Positions 5,008-5,126 of a DNA stretch of 5,126 nt are shown here, one piece after another. The position numbers and the translations under genes are program-made. Position 1 is the stretch's first letter; each line of letters starts with the position of its first letter. The notes under the pieces are model-generated. The model was not told the DNA's origin. It saw only the letters and a program-made list of their open reading frames with translations, and did no database searches. The DNA comes from Clostridiaceae bacterium (lineage in GTDB: Bacteria; Bacillota; Clostridia; Oscillospirales; Acutalibacteraceae): assembly GCA_016302625.1 (NCBI GenBank), contig JAEDNG010000081.1, forward strand, positions 1 through 5,126. The letters run 5' to 3'.

Positions 5008-5126
5008 TTATTCGTCATTGTTTTCCGATTTGTTACGCTCGTTTTTTATGTCCCTTATAAGTGTGAAAACTATATAAGCGCAGACGAGACAAAGCAGAAC
5101 GACAGCCCCGAAAATAATATAGCCGT
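5008..5126 (-). CDS. C-terminal end of a membrane protein, 5' end outside the window
   Basis: The minus-strand frame enters from the right edge and ends at TAA 5010-5008, giving 38 visible residues. They consist of one strong hydrophobic segment of about 21 residues (YIIFGAVVLLCLVCAYIVFTL) followed by a charged tail, RDIKNERNKSENNDE. By the positive-inside rule the tail is cytoplasmic. It could be a single-span small membrane protein or the last helix of a larger one, and 38 residues are too few to assign a family. The shadow frames here lack this pattern. A hairpin terminator follows 3 nt after the stop codon. Confidence 0.6.
   Translation of the reverse strand, partial: GYIIFGAVVLLCLVCAYIVFTLIRDIKNERNKSENNDE

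Noticed and set aside
4794..5018. Alternative minus-strand frame overlapping the small 63-residue protein
   Set aside because: It runs across the hairpin and the neighbouring stop codon, is rich in Cys/Arg, and is a shifted reading of the better supported 4775-4966 frame, which has the ribosome binding site.

Overview
The window looks like chromosomal DNA from an anaerobic Firmicute of the class Clostridia, probably a gut Oscillospiraceae/Lachnospiraceae-type lineage. This is inferred from gene content (a NifU-like scaffold paired with a GGGtGRT protein, a LacX-type epimerase, a YbjQ protein and a small clostridial hypothetical protein), from strong AGGAGG-type ribosome binding sites, and from sigma-A-like promoters (TTGACA/TATAAT). 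The genus cannot be named from the sequence alone.

Layout. (1) Positions 1-1660, minus strand: a two-gene unit, an Fe-S scaffold (NifU/IscU-like) followed 17 nt later by a GGGtGRT-family protein that runs off the left edge with only its last residues missing. An extended -10 promoter (1741-1769) drives the unit. (2) Positions 1661-1898: a divergent control region. On the plus strand it has a perfect-consensus promoter with two 6-4-6 inverted repeats. One exactly fills the -35/-10 spacer and the other covers the transcription start. (3) Positions 1899-3238, plus strand: a TetR-family repressor and a SAM-dependent methyltransferase that overlap by one base (TAATG). This is probably an autoregulated two-gene module. 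(4) Positions 3315-4491, plus strand: a LacX-like aldose 1-epimerase with its own promoter, then a YbjQ/UPF0145 gene with an in-frame TAA at codon 27. A strong nested hairpin terminator (4505-4550) follows. (5) Positions 4551-5126, minus strand: the C-terminal end of a small membrane protein, a hairpin that doubles as terminator and ribosome binding site, a 63-residue conserved-looking small protein, and a further open stretch of uncertain status in the same frame.

How the parts may work together. The TetR protein probably binds the two repeats and shuts off its own promoter and the methyltransferase until an unknown ligand releases it. The scaffold and GGGtGRT protein are probably co-expressed partners in Fe-S metabolism, but the biochemical role of the GGGtGRT protein is not known to me. 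The epimerase and YbjQ genes are probably co-transcribed, with no obvious functional link. I see no mobile element, CRISPR array, tRNA or rRNA. The least explained items are the tandem operators, the YbjQ nonsense codon, the terminator/RBS hairpin and the GGGtGRT pair.
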